64,000 bases of DNA, from assembly GCA_022695795.1 (NCBI GenBank), contig MU404191.1, positions 1 through 64,000 of the forward strand, in the 5' to 3' direction. The notes below the pieces were generated by a model. That model ran no database searches. It was not told where the DNA came from and saw only the letters and a program-made list of their open reading frames with translations. Shown here in pieces: positions 59,922 through 64,000 of the stretch; position 1 is the first letter of the stretch; each line of letters begins with the position of its first letter. Position numbers and translations under genes: made by a program. The stretch is from Biscogniauxia marginata. Taxonomy: Eukaryota; Ascomycota; Sordariomycetes; Xylariales; Xylariaceae.

Positions 59922-60704
59922 ATGGTCCTCACCCACACCACGAACCATACCTATTCTCACCCGTTCCCGACCGTGACCCTTGCCTTCTTCCTCCGCTACT
60001 ACTCGCCACAGCTCAACCCCTTCTCGAGCCATGTGCTGTCGACCGACACCATCTCGTCGCACGTCGACCCCACCACGGGCCGCCTGCACACGACTCGCCT
60101 CCATCTGAAGAAGTCTCGCATGCCCGCCGCCGTCATGAAGTTGCTACCTACGAGCGTCACTGGCGGAGTTGGCGACAAGTCAAGCTATGTGCTCGAGACT
60201 AGTGTCGTGGACATCAACGAGGGATGGATGAAGACGGAGAGCCGGAACCTGAACTTCACTGGTGTGCTGAGTGTGGTAGAGGAACAACACTATGCCACCT
60301 CCCCACCGGACCAGACCGTCTCAACTCCCTACGACGAGTCCGGAGGACCCGCGAGTTCTCTCGTCCCGGCCATCGCCCGACCGCTCTCACCGAACACTTG
60401 GGTCACTACCACCTTCTCCTACCGGTCAACGTTGGGCAGTAAGAAACCAGACCGGTCCGTGTTGGCCTATACGGAGAACGGAGATGAGGGCGGGCCGCGA
60501 CGCTTCGGTGGCTGGATCTCGGGCTGGGGTACAAATCGTATCCAGCGGAGCATCGAATCGATCGCCTCTAACAAGACAGACGACCATCTTGTTAAATCGC
60601 GGGACGGGATGCGCATCGTCCTAGAACGGCTGCGAAACAATGGGGTCGTCGCTGTACTACGCGAACTGAGGCGGCGCGAGGGGAAGTGCGTTTTCGATCA
60701 GTAA
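59922..60704 (+). CDS. PRELI/MSF1 (UPS-family) lipid-transfer protein
   Basis: A single 260-residue frame from the ATG at 59922 (CAAGATGGT). It opens with the PRELI signature: YSHPFPTVTLAFFLRYYSPQ, then SSHVLSTDTISSHVDPTTGR and TTRLHLKKSRMP, and MKTESRNLNFTGVLSVVEE. These correspond closely to yeast Ups1/Ups2. Family knowledge: Ups proteins pair with Mdm35 in the mitochondrial intermembrane space and carry phosphatidic acid (Ups1) or phosphatidylserine (Ups2) between membranes for cardiolipin and phosphatidylethanolamine synthesis. Which of the two this is cannot be settled here. It is longer than the yeast proteins because of a Ser/Thr/Pro-rich insertion (about residues 125-185) before the C-terminal helix (SRDGMRIVLERLRNNG). 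Confidence 0.9.
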   Translation: MVLTHTTNHTYSHPFPTVTLAFFLRYYSPQLNPFSSHVLSTDTISSHVDPTTGRLHTTRLHLKKSRMPAAVMKLLPTSVTGGVGDKSSYVLETSVVDINEGWMKTESRNLNFTGVLSVVEEQHYATSPPDQTVSTPYDESGGPASSLVPAIARPLSPNTWVTTTFSYRSTLGSKKPDRSVLAYTENGDEGGPRRFGGWISGWGTNRIQRSIESIASNKTDDHLVKSRDGMRIVLERLRNNGVVAVLRELRRREGKCVFDQ

Positions 60705-61444
60705 ATATCAGCACTTGCGATCCGCTGAGCCACACAACATATGTTGTATTATACTATACGTTTTTGATATTCAGACAGCAAGGCGTTAGGGGAGATGATT
60801 GATTCACTGGAGGGGGAAAAGCGGTCGATGACGGTCTCTTGCCAATGGATCACGACCCACATAACCTGGGTATTAAGGGGGGTTTTCTTTGGAGATGAAC
60901 CATGGATTTTCTCGATTCAAAAATAGGGGACACGCATTGTTGGAACACGGCGTTGTCGCTCATTACTCCCCTCATGTACTTGAACGGTACGACCACGGTT
61001 ATGAACACGGGTCAGAAGAGTTTTAAACACTGTAAAATCCCATGTCGAAAAGTAACATGACTATTTTCGCAACATCTTCTACCATTTACGCGGATGCTGA
61101 TATCCATTGGAACCCCAAAATATCTATACACTCCTAGATACGGTGCATGCTTGGAGGTAAGAGATCTTAAGGTAATGTCAACCAACCTAAGGACTTTCAG
61201 ACGACACAAGCCATCATGATACTGATATCGTAGCAAGGATCTCTTAGTAATATGACGCTTAATATATAAACATTTATTTTCGGTAGCTACTAAAGCTTAC
61301 TTAATAACTACGTAAACAGCGTCATCACTTTATCATTACATCACATCCCTACTCATCATTATTTTCCTTAAAAAGCCTTTTTTTTTTTTTTCGTCTTCAT
61401 TCATCGAAAATCCATCCCACACATTATCGCAATGACGACGACAA
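60705..61444. other. Convergent intergenic spacer
   Basis: Lies between the 3' ends of the PRELI gene (+) and the carboxypeptidase (-). A poly-T run at about 61379-61391 and no coding signal. Confidence 0.65.
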
Positions 61445-63480
61445 TCAGAAATTCAAAACCGAGCCAAACGCAGCCGCCAGAGCCGCGCCGAGTAACACTG
61501 GCGCGGTCGCGACTGCGGCGTTCTGCCCCGTAGCGCTCTCCTTGCTACTCCCGGCGGCGGCGGCGGCGGCTTCGGCCCCGCCTCCCACGGTCGCGGGCCC
61601 CGTGGCATTGCCCAGCGTGTCGGGCGCGGGCTGCGGGTACGACGAGTCGGTGGAGAAGGGGGCGGTGGAGCTGAGCCCGTCGACCCGGCCGAGCAGGAAC
61701 TCGAGCTGGCGGAAGGCGGCGCTGGGGGCGTACTGGGGGATCATGTGGCCGGCGACGTTGGTGCCGACGTAGGTGAGGCCGCGCTCCGTGTGGGCGGAGC
61801 CGAGCACGCCGGCGGCGGCGAGGCCCGAGAGCGCGACGGGGTCGGACTCGGCGTTGATCTCGGAGGCGGTGCTGAGGCGGTGGAAGGGCACGAAGAAGGG
61901 CTCGACGGGGGCGGACTGGAACCCGAGCGCGCCGCCCCAGGTCATGTTCTGGATGCTGAGCAGCGTGCCATTGGGCAGGAGGATCATGTCGAGCGCGCCG
62001 TGCCCGATGATGACGTTGCGCGTGGCGTCGATGACGTGCGGGAGCGCGCGCCACGTCGACGGGTCCGACGTGTCGGTGCCGTTGACGAAGACGTCGCCCT
62101 CGGAGCACTCGGTCCACGTGTGCGACGCGTCGGCGTGGATCGCGCTCTTGACGTCCTCGCGGTCGAAGTACACGGGCCCGGACCCCTCGGGGATGTAGAA
62201 CAGCGAGCCCGGGAAGCCGAGCACGTCCCAGAGCAGCGGGCACGTCGTCGCCACCTGGTACACGTCGAAGCACGGGTTCACGCTGAACGCCTCGTCGAGG
62301 ACCGACTCCCAGAGCCCCTGGCACTCCTTGTTCACGCTGTCGGTGTAGTTGGACGGCTGCGCGCCCGGCGGGGGGTACGTCAGGTACGTGTCGTGGTAGT
62401 CCGCGAAGCCGCACGAGTCGTGCAGCCCGTGGATGTGAGCGCTGAAGGAGTCGTTAAAAGGTATGAGGTTGCGGTGGTAGTCGACAAAGGGCACGACGGT
62501 GGTGGAGCTCTGGACGACGTCGTTGCCGAGCACGGGGTCGTAGATCAGGATGCCGCTGAGGTTGTAGTAGGCCGGGTCGGCGGGGGCGGCATCGAGCATG
62601 GCCGACGCGATGTACGGCACGTACAAGCCCGCGTACGACTCGCCCGCGATGTACACCTTGTACCCCTGCATCGAGAAGGTCTCGATGAAGTTCTTCCAGA
62701 ACCCGAGGAACTGCGCCGCCACGTCCTCCTCGCTCGTCGCCGTCACGGTGCCGCGCGAGAACCCCGTCCCGATCGGCTGCTCCACCCAGACCACGTTGAC
62801 GAGCCGGTTCCACGCCCACGGGTTCGGCACCGGCTTGAACGTCCCGTACTGCCAGGTGAACGGGCCGTTTTCTTGGATGAGACCTTCGAATGAAGAGCAG
62901 CCGGGCTGTGGAAAAGAAAAGGCATATACCGTTAGAATAGTGCAGCTATGAATCCCTCACACTCTCGTCCGTTCAACAGTGTTCCCGGGTCCCATCAAGA
63001 ATGAGTAAAAAGTGAGCAAGCAGACTTACACCGCCGTTGAGCCACAGTAGAATCTCCTTCTCGGTCCCGTTTTCACTCTTGGGGAAGAACCAGAAGAACA
63101 GCTCGTTCTCGTCGTCTAGGTTATCACTGATAGGAAGGTATCCTGCGTACGACTCACCCGCGTCGAAGTCGACGTCGGGAATGCCCGTGCCGTTGACGGC
63201 GAACTCTGCAAGTTTTCAAAACCACGGGTTAGAACAGAACAGAGTAGAGCTCAACCACGTGCGAGCCCTCGCGGGACCAAAGCCACTCACTTGTGGTGTT
63301 CTCGTTGGCAAACTTAGGCTCCGGCACCTGTCGTGTCGCGAGGTAGTGTGCTAGGAAGCTATGGCGGTCCGGAGCGGACTTGGGAGCTTTCTTGCCGACG
63401 TGCTGGTAGCTCCGCGCTTCCGTCACCGTCACCGTCGCCGCCGCGGACAGCAGTCCGACGGCAATTGAAGACCAACGCAT
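61445..63480 (-). CDS. Serine carboxypeptidase (peptidase S10), probably GPI-anchored
   Basis: Three exons on the minus strand, 63480-63291, 63205-63030 and 62905-61445, encode 608 residues; introns are 85 and 124 nt. Signal peptide at residues 1-22. The splices join to ENTTKFAVNGT and WLNGGPGCSSFEG, the S10 oxyanion-hole signature. The catalytic triad is visible: Ser212 in GESYAG, Asp428 in GHGALDMILLPNG and His509 in VAGHMIPQYAP. The C-terminus has a Gly/Ala/Ser-rich linker followed by a hydrophobic tail (VLLGAALAAAFGSVLNF), as in GPI-anchored wall carboxypeptidases. Role: releases C-terminal residues from peptides at acid pH, here probably at the cell surface. Many N-glycosylation sequons. 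Very GC-rich in the third exon, giving long spurious antisense frames. Confidence 0.95.
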
Positions 63481-64000
63481 GTCTCCTCTAGCGTTTCTTT
63501 TTTGCCAAGTTTCACCTTGGCACTTGGTTAAGTAGCCAAATTGGACCGATGGGTAGGTGTCAAGTGAAGTCCAGAATAAGCTTTTTCCAAGCCGGGGAAA
63601 ACGTGTCAAGGGAGTGAGAGACAAACAATGAAGCTGCACGCCGAGCTTCTGGGCAGAAACACAACCAAGCTAAGTTGCTGGGGAACGGAGCACGGGGGGA
63701 ACAAGCTTCAAAAGCTCGTCGGGTGGGCGTCATATCGTACATACCATCATCATAAGAATCAACGGTTAAAGCAAGTCGCCCTGCTTGCGTGACGATCTAG
63801 CTGCTACCTTACTTACATGCCTGATATGGGCTAGCCCATGCACTGTCGTGAATGGGGTCATGATAAGAGCAATGATTTACAAGGAACAATTCGAGCCGTG
63901 CCCCATCCCGCAGGGGTTGGAATGACGGGAATGACGGGAATGACGAAAGGACGAAGCACAAAAGATGAGCTCAGCTTCTGCGCGCCATCTCCCGTCCGTG
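63481..64000. other. Promoter region of the carboxypeptidase
   Basis: No gene seen. Three copies of a GAATGACGG-type 9-mer lie at about 63920-63946. Confidence 0.6.

Noticed and set aside
61745..62893. 382-residue + frame opposite the carboxypeptidase
   Set aside because: Antisense shadow of the GC-rich S10 gene; no ATG-supported product with a recognisable domain.

Overview
The window reads as nuclear DNA of a filamentous ascomycete (Pezizomycotina, most likely a sordariomycete). The evidence is GT-AG introns of about 50-150 nt with CTAAC/CTRAY-like branch points, pyrimidine-rich promoter tracts, monocistronic genes on both strands, and the gene families present: an Slt2-type cell-wall-integrity MAP kinase, dynactin p25, DUF3455 and Hce2 secreted proteins, a PL1 pectin lyase and a pepsin-type protease. 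There are no operons, CRISPR arrays or bacterial signals. Where a gene has introns I deduced the exon joins by hand from reading frame, splice signals and family motifs. None is backed by transcript data.

Layout. 1-4.9 kb is gene-poor and starts with a roughly 90-nt C homopolymer. 4.9-8.4 kb holds a Gln-rich low-complexity protein (6688-8427) preceded by about 1.78 kb without a single ATG on the coding strand. 10.5-11.5 kb is a short-chain dehydrogenase. 12.2-12.9 kb is a secreted Hce2-type effector candidate (minus strand). 14.6-15.9 kb is a secreted aspartic protease (minus). A 4.9-kb spacer follows. 20.8-22.1 kb is a two-span membrane protein of unknown function. 23.5-25.5 kb is an MFS transporter with six exons. 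26.2-26.9 kb is a low-molecular-weight protein tyrosine phosphatase. 28.4-30.0 kb is the Slt2/Mps1 MAP kinase, with a 9-codon uORF in its probable leader. 32.1-33.0 kb is a DUF3455 secreted protein (minus).

33-39.5 kb has no intact gene. It carries a six-copy 19-bp tandem repeat and the decayed remains of a conserved fungal gene. 39.6-41.5 kb is a cytochrome P450, followed by a truncated arylsulfotransferase-like relic. 43.2-44.8 kb is a fumarate reductase flavoprotein (minus). 45.7-47.0 kb is a conserved fungal protein (minus). 48.7-49.9 kb is a pectin lyase. 50.7-51.4 kb is dynactin p25. 51.4-58.0 kb is gene-poor, with two small hypothetical ORFs, an AT-rich block and a clearly broken DUF3176 membrane-protein gene. 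58.0-58.7 kb is an unknown protein. 59.9-60.7 kb is a PRELI/UPS lipid-transfer protein. 61.4-63.5 kb is a probably GPI-anchored serine carboxypeptidase (minus).

Functionally this is a mixed chromosome segment, not a biosynthetic cluster: housekeeping and signalling genes (MAPK, LMW-PTP, dynactin, PRELI) are interleaved with a secretome (aspartic protease, pectin lyase, carboxypeptidase, Hce2 and DUF3455 proteins) that fits a plant-associated or saprotrophic life. The P450, with gene relics on both sides, is the only part that looks like accessory or decaying sequence. The most striking non-gene signal is the ATG-free leader at 4911-6687.
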